This document shows, one piece after another, positions 1 through 12,424 of a stretch of 64,000 nucleotides of DNA. Position 1 is the first letter of the stretch. Each line of letters opens with the position of its first letter. Under the pieces are notes generated by a model. It was given only the letters and a program-made list of their open reading frames with translations. It was not told the DNA's origin and searched no databases. Origin of the DNA: Opisthocomus hoazin (taxonomy: Eukaryota > Chordata > Aves > Opisthocomiformes > Opisthocomidae); the NCBI RefSeq assembly GCF_030867145.1, contig NC_134433.1, forward strand, positions 16,713,896 through 16,777,895. Direction: 5' to 3'. The position numbers were made by a program, and so were the translations under genes.

Positions 1-11
1 AGGACAAGAAG
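1..11 (+). CDS. SGSM2: SGSM2 partial exon (3' end only)
   Basis: The window opens on the last 11 bases of an exon, read AG|GAC|AAG|AAG (K-D-K-K), followed by a consensus donor GTAAGT at 12-17. With the next exon it gives [12 protein letters not shown], as in human SGSM2, where the TBC domain begins. Most of this exon is outside the window. Confidence 0.88.
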
Positions 12-3000
12 GTAAGTAACAGAATACCTGCATGATCGTTAAACTAGCTCCCATACACTGCTGCGTTGAGCACCGTATCCCTTAGAACTGACCCCAGGAA
101 GTATTAAAGGTCCTTTCTAGTCTTCACAGGATGACTTCTCCTTCTAGTGAGACGATTCTTACAATCTCTTTTATCCTTGGCATTTCTGATGATGGCGAAG
201 ATATCCGTTAACTTCAAAGCAACTGATTTCATGACTCCTCTAGTCTATTAAAAGTTAGATTATTTTGATGGGAGGCATGACAGCTTAGACTGAACTTGAG
301 CTAGGACCCTAAAGGCATGCATCAAGTTGCAAAATTTGTTTAATGCCGTGCATATATTTCACTGTCTTTATACTTGGTACTGCATGTATATGAGCATGCT
401 TGAGGGAAATATAGATGCATTACCTTCAACACCTCTTCCTCCTGGCTGCTGTAGAATTACAAGGAACTGGAATTACTGAGAAGAGTTTACTATGGTGGGG
501 TACAACATGAGATTCGGAAGGAAGTATGGCCATTCTTGTTGGGTCACTATAAATTCGGCATGGCCAAAAAGGAAATGGACCAGGTAAGCATGACTTTCCG
601 GGGATTTGAATTACATTTGCAGAATAGGTTTTGTTGTCTGAATAGCCAGTGTTAGTCTTTATTACTATTTAATATTCTTAAGGGAAAAATGACACTGAAA
701 ACAAGAGGGACACATATTAGTGGAGGGATTATGAGATCATGTTATCATGTCTGAAAATCACTAAAGGGGAGTTTTTTTATTGAAGTCAGGAAACTTGCAT
801 TCAGCCACTGCACGTGACATGCACTTGCTCTGAGCAAATCCTGTTTTCACAAATTTGTCGCTTATAAAATGGGGAGACACTGACATTTGGATAGTAATTT
901 GAGTCTTTTATATGGTGCGTTGGCTCAGTTATACTTCACAATGCTCTTTGAAATAACTACTTATCTACATGCTACTGCATCTGCACGTGTGGACTTGCAC
1001 TGGAGCTGTGAACAGCCCAGAGGTACCTTCCGAAGTGCATGAGGAGTTACTGTCTAGAGGCTAAAAATACCGAGAGGAAGGTTTGATTTGTATGTTCATT
1101 ATGCTTTTGCTAGACTTAAATAAGATGTGCTTCTGTAAAACAGAAGGTGCAATTCAAATGAGACGTCATTCCTCTTAATAGCTCCCGTGCTGCTGCTAAC
1201 ATTGATCAGTGAATAACTGCCTAGGTTATGTCACAACCTTATTTCACAGTCTGAAACTTGGCACTAAGTATATAGTTTCCATTAATGAAACCACAGTTTG
1301 CCCATCTCTTAGTTATATTATCTCCCTTTGCTCATCTCTTTGTAGCAATACCAACTTTTTACTTGCTGAGCGCCTTCATTTGTTGTAATTGCGGGCAAGT
1401 GCCTTGATAGTAAACCAGGCTGGTAACAAGCAGATGGAGCCGGGCAAAATGGAGGCAGCCATGCCTTCCCTCAGCTACACTTAGTGAACAGAAACTGGAT
1501 GTGGTCCTAAGCCAGTGTGCTGAGAAAAATATTGCAACACTCCAGTCCCTTACTCCTGTATGCTTTCCATCAGCACCTGCCCATTTACAGCAGCCTTCAT
1601 CTGACCCAGCGTCGCTGCTGTTCTGGATGCCGGGTGGCGGTTTTATTGCAGGACTGCGCCAAAGCTGATGTGTTACCCTCAGGTGATGCGCAATAAGCTC
1701 AGGTTCATAGCATAATGCAGCTCTAGAGCTGATCATGTGCAGAGCAAGAGCGTAAGCGTAGGCCTGCTGTGAGGAGCAGATCGGGTAGTGCCACCATTGG
1801 AAGGGTCTCCTGCCGCCCTGGGGCTCGTAGCTTACGCCTTGGCTGTTGAGCAGAGGGATGTTCTCCTTCGCAGGGCCGTGGGCAAGGTCTGCTTCGGTAT
1901 GTTGGTAAAACACCACTTTTAACTGATGTGAAGAATCACCCAAATGTTTGCTGAACTGTCTAGAACAGTAATGAGGTTTGCCCTGGAATATAATTAACAC
2001 ATTAATCTGCTTTTCTGTTTGTGTTATTGCCAGGGAGGTAGCACTCGTGCAGTAGCTGATCTTGTTCTGGATTCAATGGATAAGGAGTGGTTTATGTATA
2101 AAAACACTTGTAATTTGCTAATTCCCAATGATTTTATATCCCAAGGGCCAGTTTATATCCCTGCAAGCACCTGCAGATCAGAAGGGCAGCCTGACCTAGA
2201 GCCTTGCAATGGAAGAATTAGCTGTCCTGCCAGCAGTGGGCCCTTTACAAGCAGCATTCTTCTCACTGAAGTTGCTACAGCAATTTGACTTGTTTTTCCT
2301 CACGCTAATCTTTATAAACCAGTTCTGAACACGGATGGAGAAGTACACCCCTTAACTGGGTCACGATCCAGATTCTTCACTCTGAATCCAGTCATCTTTG
2401 TAGGTGTTTGTATTTAGAATTTTCCGTAATCTCTAACGTGGCTACAGCGTGTACATCAAGAATGTTCCACTGAGCACTGCTGCGGCAAGCTCCTGCCCTC
2501 CCATGACATCAGCATGGGAAGACAAGGAGTGCCTCGGAAAGGGCCGAGGGCACCGGGTCCTGCTGGTTGCCTTATCTCCCGACGGCCAGGCAAACTGCCT
2601 CGCAAGAGAGGCGAATCCAGATGCCCAGCCGGGCTGATACGCTGCCGTAGTCCTGCGGGAAAGTACGTCTGTTCTACAAGGGCACTTGTTCAATCACCCC
2701 TTTTTTGCTACACCAGAAGTTGAGAAAAGAAGTCCTTCTAGAGCACCCCGCGGACTGGTTCCTTAACTCTTCTCGCCTTGGTGAAAAAGGGAGGGCCCGT
2801 CCAAACACTTGAATGGAGTTGGTGCAGAGCTTCAGCAGCAGTGCGCTGGCTGAACTGCAGCACTTCCTGATGCACTGTGAATTTATTCCATTTGCAGTTG
2901 GGGCTCCATTCATTATTCTGTTTTTATTTTTTTTTAAACTCGAATTTTGAAGAAATACAGGATATTGGCGATTTCTTGCATAGATGGCATTTTGCTGCCT

Positions 3001-6000
3001 CCGTTCTCCAGAGGTATATGTACCATCAGATTTATGATCCATGTGTAGAAATAGAAGGTATGTCTGGAACTGAAAAAAGGACCCAGGCAGTTTTCAGAGT
3101 GGGAGATCTGGAGCCACAACTCCTGGTTTCTAGCCCCAGCGTCAAAGGGCACATGTGTATATACAGCTAGAACATAAGAGATTGGGCAAGAGGAGAGAAA
3201 TACTTGAGTCCATTTGTACTCAATTACAGTATTGAATTACAGTAAGTCAGTAAATTACAGTAAATTCATAAAGATATGTTGCAAGGTATAAAAGAGCTGA
3301 TCTGCAGAATACAAGCTCCCGTAGGAAAACTTTTTTTCCCCTGAGTTTGTACCATACTGACACAGGGGTGCTCCAAACCTTATCCGAAATTCTAATGAGC
3401 TACTCAACACCAGCAGTAACTCACAGTAATAACCGACTCTTCAATGTGCTGTTGGAGTCTAAAGCTTACCATTGAATGTAGGAGTCTATTACGTGAATGA
3501 ATTAAAGCAGCCATAACATTAGCACACATAGGAAACTTACTGTGTCCATAACTGAAGGCATCGTGGATGATTTATCATCTTTGCCTTCTGATGATATTTT
3601 TGCAGTCATCCATCAGTATCTGGGGCACTCCCAAACATGGCTGACCTCCAGCCTTCCACTAACTGTTGTGTTTTATGATTTATGACTCAACAGCTACCTC
3701 AAGTGACAAACAGCCTGCAGCTCTTAGCGTGAACTCCAGCCAGCAGCGCCCACAGCCTGAAGCCAGCTCACAACTGCGGTTTCTCTTCAGTTCTTGACAA
3801 GGGACGGAGTAGTAGAATTACTACATGTCCCTTAACAGCTCAAGGGGGGGGTTCTGTGTCTGTCTGTCAACAGAGGAAGCCAGCAGTGGCAAAAACCTGG
3901 TTTATGGCTATCGGAACCAGATTGGCTGGATCTGGCCATGCGCAGCCACAAGACTGGGCTGAGTGAGCTGGGATTGCTGCTGTTCAGGAGTCTCTTCCAG
4001 CATCTAACTCTGTACAGGCTGGTGTTGATAAATCTGTGACCTGGAATTCACTGCAAAGGCTACATTGGAGTTGGAATAGAGAAGGAGTTGGGAAGGAAGT
4101 GTAATGAAATTAGGAATAATCCAGTTACAGGCAGCAGTTGCTCCATCAGATTGCATCTGACTGCTGTGTGAGGTTTCACGTGAAAGCCAGTGATGTCTTT
4201 TGTTCTTTCCTGAACAATGCTGAAGCACTGTTGATGGCGTATACGCATGCTTTTATGAATCCTTTCTGGCATCTACAGTGATAGTTTATTCCCCGCAGTA
4301 AATACGCAACCCCTTACTGCGCCAGTCATTGGGCTTTCCAGTCGCAGTGCTGTGCGCTCTGGCAGGAGGGCTTCAGGATCCTCCAGGCTTGCGGTTGAAG
4401 ACACTGCATTTACTTTAGACCTCCCCGTGCTGGCGTCCACTCATTTTTAATGCTGTCGTTCAAGGAGGACCACAATTTCAGGGTCGGTCTGTCTGTCTGC
4501 AGGTGGATGAAGACATTGCTCTCCGGTATCAGAAGGTCATGGCCGAGTGGAAGGCCTGCGAGGTCATTGTAAAGCAGCGAGAGAAAGAATCGCATTCTGC
4601 CACGCTGGCAAAGTTTTCGTCGGGCAGCAGCATTGACAGCCACGTCCAGCGACTGATTCACAGGGACTCCACCATCAGCAACGATGTAGGTCCTCCCCTC
4701 CTGTTGACCCGTACAGGGCAGGCAGCGTGGGAGGCTTAGCGCTTGCAGAGGCACAGCCCAGGGCAGCAGAGACTGGGGCCAGCACAGCTCCATCAGTCTG
4801 GAGCTACCTGAATCCTGTACAGAATTTGAAGCTGTGGTGGCTCCATAATAGAGCTAAGAGCAGGTCTGTGTTTTGGGTAGTCTGTAGCTGTTCTTAAGCG
4901 GGGCCTGCTTGAGGGACTTCAAGGTTCTCCGACTAGAGAAGATCCTTCTCTCAGTAGAGGAATAGCTTTCTAGATCTCTTCTGTGTAGGTCCCTTACTCA
5001 GATCCAGCATAGAGCAAATGATCACTACTATTAAAGCATATTTTTGATTCTGTTATGTCCCTGATTGACAGGTTGAGTGTGGTGTTATTTTGGGAGAGGG
5101 GACCTTTGTCAGTCTAAGGTAAGATGCTACGCAGTAGAAAGGCAGACTGAGTTAACCCCTTTGTAACTTGAATAACCAAGAAACGGGTTTGTTTTCACAT
5201 TGTTGGACTGGAGAGCAGGTATGTGTGTGCCAAAAGTGTCTCTGGGCGTCCGTTACTTACCCAGACTTCAAACAGCTAACTGATTCAGTCAGGCAAGAGA
5301 GAGGAGAACCTGAAATAGTTCAACAAGGAGTTTTATAGCAAGTGAAGAGGTAAAATGGGTTGCATGGTGAAAAGAATTTGAAGGCCAGTCTTGACGTCAG
5401 ACAGCAGTAGCTGAACTGTATTGTCAGAGGCCTGAGGTATGTTGGTCGTCTTCAAAGATCCATTACAATGACCAGATGGTTTTAGTGTTGATGTTGCAGG
5501 TAGAGAAGCTTCACTGCTTTCCAAGGTATTTTGAACTGGAGATTGTGAAAGGGGGAGACATCATCATAGGAGACGGATATGAGATCGTAAATTGCTATTA
5601 TTTTTAGACTTACAGTTTCAATATAAAGATTGAGTGAGGAATTCTCAACTATTTGCATGCAAGGAAGCTCTATTGATCAGTGATCTTGGTCTCTGAAGTA
5701 ATGTAGTCATTTCTCTTTCCTGGTTGGAGGTTTCTTTGCTACATTAATGTTTCTTCTTCTCTATTCTCCCCTGCTTTATCTGAATCTTCTCTCCCTTGCC
5801 CACCCTCAGGTCTTTATATCTGTAGATGAAGCGGACTCGGCAGAGCGGGACTCAAAAGGTCAGGACGACCCCTCTTTCACCGTGGTGTCTGCCGACACGC
5901 CAGCAGCAGTAGCTGCTGTAGAGCAACAGCCTGTGGAGTTCGACTCCCCGGACTCCGGGCTGCCGTCCTCGAGGAACTACTCTGTGGCCTCAGGCATCCT

Positions 6001-9000
6001 GTCCAGTATCGATGATGGGCAGAGTGTCTCCTTTGAAGACGGGGCTGAAGAAGAAACTAGCGTTGACTTGGAAAGGACTGATCCAGACACACCACGTGTG
6101 CAGAAAGCCAAGTCGGTGGTACTGCAGTCTCAGGATTCTGTATCAGAAGAGCAGCTGTGTTCCCAGGTGGATTATTTAATGGATGTTGCTTCTGTCTGCG
6201 CTGCATCCTACACAGTAGGTCAAACATATGGATCTTCGTCTCTCTGCACAGCACTGCTTTTCTAGCAAAGACTTGCACTTTTTCAGATAGAATTTAATGA
6301 CAGACGATCCCAAACTAGAACTGCAGGTGGTGGGATGATACTTGATTTTTGCATCCAAATCTTTTCATCTGGATTTTGAGCAAGATTGGTAGTAAGACAG
6401 CGAAAAGACTTGGGTCTCTCTTTGAGTGGGAGGGCAAGGAGAAGGATGTGGTACAGTTCTAGCAGCTAAAAATTTCTGGGGTGTGGACGACACACCACTT
6501 GTAAGATTTCAGGGTTGTTTAATTCAGGCTAGAACCCACATTTAGTCAAACTGAACCACAACCTAAATCTAGATTCAAGACTCCACCATCTGTATTAGCA
6601 TTGCTGTCAACAGATTAATAGTTGAGTTTATGCCCCTCTCTGCTGAAGCTGTTCAACTGGAAATAGCCATGTGGAAACAGGACAGGCTTGGAACATTTAC
6701 CAGTGAGAGTGTATGCATTTTACCTGGAATTTCTGACAGTAATTGAGTATTTCAGTGCTCTCGTATGCCCAGAGTACAATAGTACTATTTCTGGTTTGTT
6801 GATTCTCAGAGCAAATCTGCACAAAGTCCTGGGAGATCTCAGGAAGATCTAATGAAAACTTTTCTCTTCTAGATAGAGTTATTGGACACTGTTGCCTTAA
6901 ATTTGCACAGAATTGATAAAGATGTCCAGAGATGTGATCGGAATTACTGGTATTTTACTGCTGATAACCTGGAGAAGCTCCGAAATGTCATGTGCAGGTA
7001 ATACAGCTTGTAAACTAAACTGCGTTTCACATATCTGTCATAATTCATAAACTATAATAATATGAAAATAATAGTGGGTATAAAAATTGACACTAATGAA
7101 CTTAAAAAAGGAGGAACAGGTAGGATGGTAGGTAGAGCATGGGTACGATGGGCAATCTGAGTTCGGACTGGAGGCGTGAGAAAATTTTCTTTCTACCTCA
7201 AGAGACAGACCCTATCAGTCACCTTGAACTATTCTCTAAATGTATTACTAGCTTTGGTTTCCTGCTGAGGAGGAGAATATATCCATGCGCTAATGGTGTG
7301 CTATAAAGAGGACAGTAATTGTGAGGTGCCCAGATACTGTGTTGAGGGACATCTACCCAGTAGACAAAAAGACTGCATCTTCAAATCAAGCCAGCATCCT
7401 TGACCACTGGGACCAGCTGGAATCAATAGAAATCTAGTTTTCACTTCAAGGAATGCAAATTGCCATGAATGCTATTCAACTAAACATAATTGAAGCAGAA
7501 AGTGTCATAAACTTTAACACTTGGAAAAGATACCAAGATTCCACCTCAAAAGCCAAAAAAACCCAGGTACCTTTAAAAAACTGGGCTTTTTTCCATAGAC
7601 TCTTATGCTTTTGTTAGCTGTTTTTTCATAAATTATTGATATGCAAGCCACGTGTGTGAGGTAAGGTCCTCTCTATCCAAGCAGAAAACAATACAGGGCT
7701 GTGAAATACTCTGGAATGTGAAGTGTCAAAAAGTTCTGAGACGCACACATTCAGCAGCTGCTTAAGATTTGATCTCGCATAATCAAATTAGAATTCAGTA
7801 CAATTTTTAGCTTCTTTTACCCTTTCACAACACATTAAGAGCCTACAGCAAGAGTCATATTACAAGAGATGTTGTGGTCTCACATGCTGCTCTGTCCTCA
7901 TCGTGGATTGTTTGTAAAGTCTTTAGGAATTTTCCTGAAAAAAAGAAGAAATGCTCATTATTTTGTACCAGTGAGTTGAAAAATTTGAATTGTTGTTGTA
8001 GATCTCTGGACTTGTAGGTTTATGTTTTACAGCACTCTAGAACAAGACACTTAAATCTTCCAAAAGGAGTCGTATCTTCGGTGCGAGACAAACTTCTGAG
8101 GCCACCATGCAGGAAGAGGATTTTTAATCCTGTTATCTCCTGTGTTTTCTTCTTTCTGCAGTTATGTTTGGGAGCACCTAGAAGTTGGTTATGTTCAAGG
8201 CATGTGTGACCTCCTGGCTCCTTTGATGGTTATACTTGACAATGGTAGGAAGGGTTTTCTTTGGAACATGTTGGTATCTTTAGGGAGGTCTGTCATGAGA
8301 AATGCCGTTTCAGAAGTTGTATGCATTAACTAGAGTCAGCTCACCAGGAAAACCAAACCTGCAGCTCTTGATTTGTGTTTTCTCTACATGCAGCTGTTGT
8401 TGAAATGGGTAACTTTAGTATCTTGCGGACCCCCCCTGTTCGCTTGCTGACTTCCAGATTAAATTTTACTGAATTTTCAAAGGAGCTGTGTTCCTGCAGT
8501 TGCTGAAGCTGAAAGCTCAACTGCAAGCTAGGTTCTTTTGAAACATAGCTAGTAAAAACGGTCCAGAGTCAGGTACTGTCTTCTGTTTCATGTAAATTCT
8601 GGTGATGGGCTTAGGGAACAGCAAAGTTCTGCCCCGCAGTATGTTATTTCGGCTGCAGGAAGTCCCGCAGTGGGCAGCACTGAGCCTTCTGCATTGTGTC
8701 TGCAGATCAGCTGGCTTACAGCTGCTTCAGCCACCTGATGAAGAGGATGAGCCAGAACTTCCCCAACGGCGGTGCTATGGACACACACTTCGCCAACATG
8801 CGGTCCCTGATCCAGGTGAGTTGTGTTGAGTCTTCCTTGGAAGAAGACGAGGCTGTGGCAGAGGCTGAGAACTGGCTTGATGCCACGGTGCAGGGCAGGA
8901 GCTCCAGGGACCGGGTGCCTAGCCAGCTGGTACTTCAGAGCTGGGGAGGACAGGCGCTGTTTTACGCAGCCCCAAACTGATCTCCTGCTTCTCAGGGGAG

Positions 9001-12000
9001 AGTTGTGCTGTCACAAGGAAGAGCAGGTATTAGAGCAGGTCAGTTGGTCTTAACTTGACAAACAAAACAAAGCCCCAGACTTCTGCCCTCTGTACCCCAG
9101 CTACACAGTGTGATGACTCCCATGTGTGGCTCGGTCCCGCTCCAGCTGAAGTCAGTGAGAAATAGTAAGATCCAGTCTTCACTGCTGTTGGAAGAGAAAA
9201 CACTGGTATTTCTGGCACAAACTTAATTTCTTACCGATTTAAATAGACCAGAGTTACATTTGTATTCACACAGGATGCTTGCTGAACAGGGTTTTTTTGG
9301 ATGGATTTAAGGCCTAAACATGGAAGCACCAGGCACCTGAGCAAGATTGGCATAAAGAAGGGTGAGAACATCAGGATAAGCCGTTGTCTGGTTTGATAGG
9401 TGGCATATTAAAGAGTAATAAAAATAGAGGTCAGTCAGCAGAGAAGGTGGCCAGCACGGCAAATGCAGGCAGCACACGAACATGTGTTCAGAACAGTCTG
9501 AGAGTAGAGCTGGGTGGGAAGGTGAAAATCTGCCCCTTGTTGAAAATCAGTAGGATCTGTAACTTGCTGCTTGGGCCTTTACGATCCCAGGGCAGGGTGA
9601 CAGTCGTCACCCCTCGCTGCACAGCAGTGACTCCTCAGCCCATCGGTCTGCGTCGGGGCACCCCCGTCACAGGCATTTTGCAAACACAGTGAAGAGACAG
9701 TTCTGTGCTAAGCAGCTGCTGCCGAGTAACCCCAGGATCAGGTGAAGAGCAGCAGGGAAGTCTTGACCAGCCTCCAACACCTCTGATCTTGGCTCCCTTC
9801 AGGCGAGATCCTGACAGCTGATGTTTTGCATTTTAGATTCTAGACTCAGAGCTTTTTGAATTGATGCACCAGAATGGAGACTACACTCACTTTTACTTCT
9901 GCTATCGCTGGTTCCTGCTTGACTTTAAAAGAGGTAATAATGTTCTACGCCTGTAGTTTAGAGTTGTGCAAAACTGTGAACAGCTCTGTGTTTTGGTCTA
10001 AATGTGCGGATGGTGAGTAGCAGCTAGGCTCGCAAGAGAGCTTGTAGCTAGGAAAGCTAACGAACTCTGAGAGATGAACTGGCGCTGGGAGGAAGTCAAA
10101 GCTTAGAAAGGAGCGTTGTGAATCCCTGCTAGTGGGGCTGGAGCCAAGTCTCTGCTCAGTGCAAATGCCCGTTTGCTGAAGGTGGCGATCCCACTTGGAT
10201 CCCACTCCTTTGTAAGCTTGGATACCTCCTTTCTAATCCCTTTGACAACAAGGAGCAGCTCAGCAGTAGCTCAGGATCTGCTGTGCTTTGCTGACTCAGG
10301 TACTGTGGGAGCACCCCAGGACCTCGGGGTCCCTGCAAAGCACACCCACCCACCCCGACAGAAGCAGTTGCTGGTAATCAGGGGGTACAGTGTTGCTGAA
10401 GAGAGACCCATTTTGCTATCAGGCAAGTGAGTAGCTCCTTATAGGAGCTACCACACCTACATTCTTTCTTAATTTTCATTTAAACCCAATTGTCTTCCCA
10501 TACTGGCACAAGTAAGTGACAGGAGTTGGGTGGAGGAGCGGGTGAGAGGAGGAGTCATCGAGTACTATTCATGTCTGCGTAAGGCCTGTAGGACGTTAGT
10601 TAGCGAGGGGGAAATGGTCAGTTTGAATAATCAGATGCTCTTGTAATGTTTATTCCCATTCAGAATTGTTGTACGAGGATGTATTTACAGTGTGGGAAGT
10701 TATTTGGGCAGCAAAGCACATCTCTTCAGAACATTTTGTCCTTTTCATTGCCTTAGCACTTGTGGAAGTTTATCGAGAGATTATCCGTGATAACAACATG
10801 GACTTCACTGATATCATCAAGTTTTTTAATGGTAAGAGACTTTTTTTTAAGAGAGCTATTTTGATAAAAAGCAAGTAACGAGAGTTTGTTCCTTCTCCCG
10901 TACTCCCACTAACTGTCTGCGGCTGTGCAGTGTTCTCGCTGGCCTGACAGCCCCTGGCCATTTGGGTCTCTGAGTCTCTTACCCCTTCACGTAGATGGAG
11001 AGCCCAGATTTTCACGTGCTGCCTTGGCACCCGCAACAACAGTGTGTGCAGAGCTGCGTGGGCCACAGAAGGCGGTAGCTTTTCCAGTGTCAGTGGTAAT
11101 TTTTACCACAAAGCAACCTTCAGAATTTCTTTTAAAAAGATTTGCCGCAGTGACTCTGCCCTTGCTTTAAGGGGAGGTGCTAAAATGTTGCTTAATTTTT
11201 TTCGAAAGTCTCTCTGAGTTTTTAAGATTGCCAGAGTTGTTTCTGTGTACAGGGCTTGACCCTGCCAAGGCTCAAACGTGTCAGAACTGCTCGTGCCAAA
11301 CGCCCCACACCGCTGCCGTGGCTGAGTGCTTCCCGCAGTGGTCTGCAGGTGCGAGCCAGCGTCTCCTGCCAGAGCGAAAAGTGTTCTGCCAAAGCAAGCG
11401 AGGTCTCTTCCTGGCTGCTGAATGCGAGTTACCCTAAACAAGTGCTCCCTGTTATGACATTTTAAGAGGTTTGGAAACGATTTTGTGTAATCACTGTAAT
11501 TTACTAAATTATCAGTGCTATGGCGTTCAGCCATCTGTTGCAGAAGCCACAACTTTGGTTTCGTTTTTGCCGCAGCTGCTCTTATTCCAAAGTTGTACAT
11601 TAATGATTCCCTCAAAAAACCCCACCAAAACCGAAAAAAAACATCCCAAAAAACCCAAACAAAAAAAACCCAGCACTAGCCTAAGCTGAATGAAACGTTT
11701 ATGGTGGAACTGAGGATTCGGGTCGGTCGGGAGCTGCTTTCTGATCTTACTTCAAGCTCTGGGTGCAGATGTCCGTACGCAGAGCTGTGTGGGCACGTCG
11801 CTCCGCGTGCGTGAAGCCCTTCATCGTGTCCACCGCTCGGGTCCCAGGCGCTCCAGCAGCAGCCCCTGCCTGGAGAGGCACCTTCGGAGGGGGCCGAGTG
11901 CGGCGTCGCGATGCTGAGAGCCCGGGGGGGCTGTCCGCGGCACGCGGGGGTGCAGACCCCCCTCCCGGCGCTGCGGCCGCAGGGCACGGGGACTTCTGCA

Positions 12001-12314
12001 GCGGGAACGGACAGCAGAAGGATTGGATCTTGATGCCAGGACCTACAGCGCTAAGGGAGTCGCCCGCTTACGCTGTCTGAATTCCACAAACCCACCCCCT
12101 GCAGTGCTGTTGGCTTGCTGCTAATGCTACGCTAATTAATTAATGCTAATACTTCATTAATATCAGTGCTAGGGCAGAGAAGTTCCTGCCGCTGACAGTT
12201 AAGAATGTTTGTCTGTGTCTTTTAGAAATGGCAGAGCATCATGATGCCGAGGAAATTCTGCGGATAGCAAGAGACCTTGTCTACAAAGTGCAGACACTAA
12301 TTGAGAATAAGTGA
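1..12314 (+). CDS. SGSM2: SGSM2 (RUTBC1), C-terminal half: TBC-domain Rab GAP, ten exons
   Basis: Small G protein signaling modulator 2. From family knowledge, it binds Rab9A through an N-terminal region outside this window and accelerates GTP hydrolysis on Rab32/Rab33B-type GTPases in endosome and melanosome trafficking. Ten exons (1-11, 455-583, 4503-4685, 5810-6214, 6873-6997, 8162-8244, 8706-8815, 9837-9933, 10664-10831, 12226-12314) total 1400 bp and splice in one frame to 465 residues plus TGA. All introns are GT-AG. The translation matches recalled human SGSM2 nearly residue for residue at [30 protein letters not shown] and [10 protein letters not shown]. Both TBC catalytic fingers are present: IDKDVQR (Arg at 6930-6932) and GYVQG (Gln at 8196-8198). 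The TBC domain is split by an acidic insert of about 200 residues, as is usual in SGSM proteins. SGSM1 is the nearest alternative; the insert sequence and the neighbouring MNT favour SGSM2. The 5' half of the gene lies left of the window. Confidence 0.96.
12..454 (+). other. SGSM2 intron, 443 bp
   Basis: GTAAGT donor, CTGTAG acceptor, phase 0. AT-rich; I see no repeat or embedded feature. Confidence 0.88.
455..583 (+). CDS. SGSM2: SGSM2 exon: N-terminal part of the TBC domain
   Basis: 129 bp, 43 codons, phase 0 at both ends, between CTGTAG and GTAAGC. It encodes [15 protein letters not shown], then [15 protein letters not shown], which is the TBC block with the R-x-x-x-W-P-x-L-L-G signature (TBC motif A region). 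Because its length is a multiple of three, skipping would keep the frame but remove a core TBC helix. Confidence 0.97.
584..4502 (+). other. SGSM2 intron, 3.9 kb
   Basis: GTAAGC donor, CTGCAG acceptor. The longest SGSM2 intron in the window. The only patterned stretch I see is three loosely spaced copies of AATTACAGTA at about 3221-3265. Several short open frames on both strands have no splice support or recognisable protein content. Confidence 0.9.
4503..4685 (+). CDS. SGSM2: SGSM2 exon: start of the intra-TBC insert
   Basis: 183 bp, 61 codons, phase 0. It encodes a charged helix ([16 protein letters not shown]), then [18 protein letters not shown] and STISND. The second half is almost identical to human SGSM2, so this part of the insert is under stronger constraint than the acidic exon that follows. 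Confidence 0.97.
4686..5809 (+). other. SGSM2 intron, 1.1 kb
   Basis: GTAGGT donor, CCTCAG acceptor behind a long pyrimidine tract (about 5745-5805). No repeat or other feature seen. Confidence 0.9.
5810..6214 (+). CDS. SGSM2: SGSM2 exon: acidic, probably disordered TBC insert
   Basis: 405 bp, 135 codons, phase 0. It begins [10 protein letters not shown] and contains the conserved block [20 protein letters not shown], then becomes acid- and serine-rich ([10 protein letters not shown]) and ends VCAASYT. Human SGSM2 has the same start, core and end but a different low-complexity middle. The composition suggests a flexible loop splitting the TBC domain, possibly a phosphorylation platform. Confidence 0.96.
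6215..6872 (+). other. SGSM2 intron, 658 bp
   Basis: GTAGGT donor, TTCTAG acceptor. No recognisable element. Confidence 0.9.
6873..6997 (+). CDS. SGSM2: SGSM2 exon: catalytic arginine finger
   Basis: 125 bp, starting phase 0 and ending with two bases (AG) of a serine codon. It encodes [20 protein letters not shown], then [15 protein letters not shown] fits the TBC IxxDxxR arginine-finger motif (Arg codon 6930-6932), so the GAP looks catalytically competent. Confidence 0.97.
6998..8161 (+). other. SGSM2 intron, 1.2 kb
   Basis: GTAATA donor, CTGCAG acceptor after a pyrimidine-rich tract. AT-rich, no repeat recognised. Confidence 0.9.
8162..8244 (+). CDS. SGSM2: SGSM2 exon: catalytic glutamine finger
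   Basis: 83 bp. The first base completes Ser and the last begins Asp. It encodes [25 protein letters not shown] holds the TBC YxQ glutamine finger (CAA at 8196-8198), the second catalytic residue of the dual-finger mechanism. Confidence 0.97.
8245..8705 (+). other. SGSM2 intron, 461 bp
   Basis: GTAGGA donor, CTGCAG acceptor. Nothing else recognised. Confidence 0.9.
8706..8815 (+). CDS. SGSM2: SGSM2 exon: TBC core
   Basis: 110 bp. Two bases complete Asp, then 36 codons end in phase 0. It encodes [20 protein letters not shown] followed by [16 protein letters not shown], which appears unchanged from human SGSM2. Donor GTGAGT. Confidence 0.97.
8816..9836 (+). other. SGSM2 intron, 1.0 kb
   Basis: GTGAGT donor, TTTTAG acceptor. 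No repeat or other feature seen. Confidence 0.9.
9837..9933 (+). CDS. SGSM2: SGSM2 exon: TBC core
   Basis: 97 bp, 32 codons plus the first base of Glu. It encodes [20 protein letters not shown] and [12 protein letters not shown], including the TBC-typical Y-R-W-F-L-L block. Confidence 0.97.
9934..10663 (+). other. SGSM2 intron, 730 bp
   Basis: GTAATA donor, TTCAG acceptor. No other feature recognised. Confidence 0.9.
10664..10831 (+). CDS. SGSM2: SGSM2 exon: C-terminal TBC helices
   Basis: 168 bp, phase 1 in and out. It encodes [40 protein letters not shown] and [16 protein letters not shown], the C-terminal TBC core. There is only scattered substitution relative to human. Confidence 0.97.
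10832..12225 (+). other. SGSM2 last intron, 1.4 kb, with A-rich tract and a CpG-rich patch
   Basis: GTAAGA donor, TTTTAG acceptor. It contains an A-rich, C-interrupted tract at about 11613-11672 and a CpG-rich patch at about 11760-12000. Composition turns here from the AT-rich SGSM2 body to the GC-rich remainder of the window. Confidence 0.88.
12226..12314 (+). CDS. SGSM2: SGSM2 last coding exon with stop
   Basis: 89 bp: two bases complete Glu, then [20 protein letters not shown] and VQTLIENK, with TGA at 12312-12314. Human SGSM2 ends IENK at the same place, so the C-terminus is complete. Confidence 0.97.
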
Positions 12315-12418
12315 TAACGAGCAGACTGTCGCTGTGGGCCTGTGCAGAGCTGTCGGATGGAGCATTTCTTGCACTGTAACTTCAAAATGGTGTTTTAATT
12401 GCATCTTCCATGTAATGT

Positions 12419-12424
12419 AATAAA
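12419..12424 (+). terminator. Proximal SGSM2 poly(A) signal AATAAA
   Basis: Canonical hexamer 105 nt after the stop codon, at the end of an AT-rich stretch. Could support a short 3' UTR isoform. Confidence 0.55.

Noticed and set aside
11613..11672. A-rich tract as the tail of a processed pseudogene
   Set aside because: No upstream sequence resembling an mRNA and no target-site duplication; it is an interrupted simple tract.
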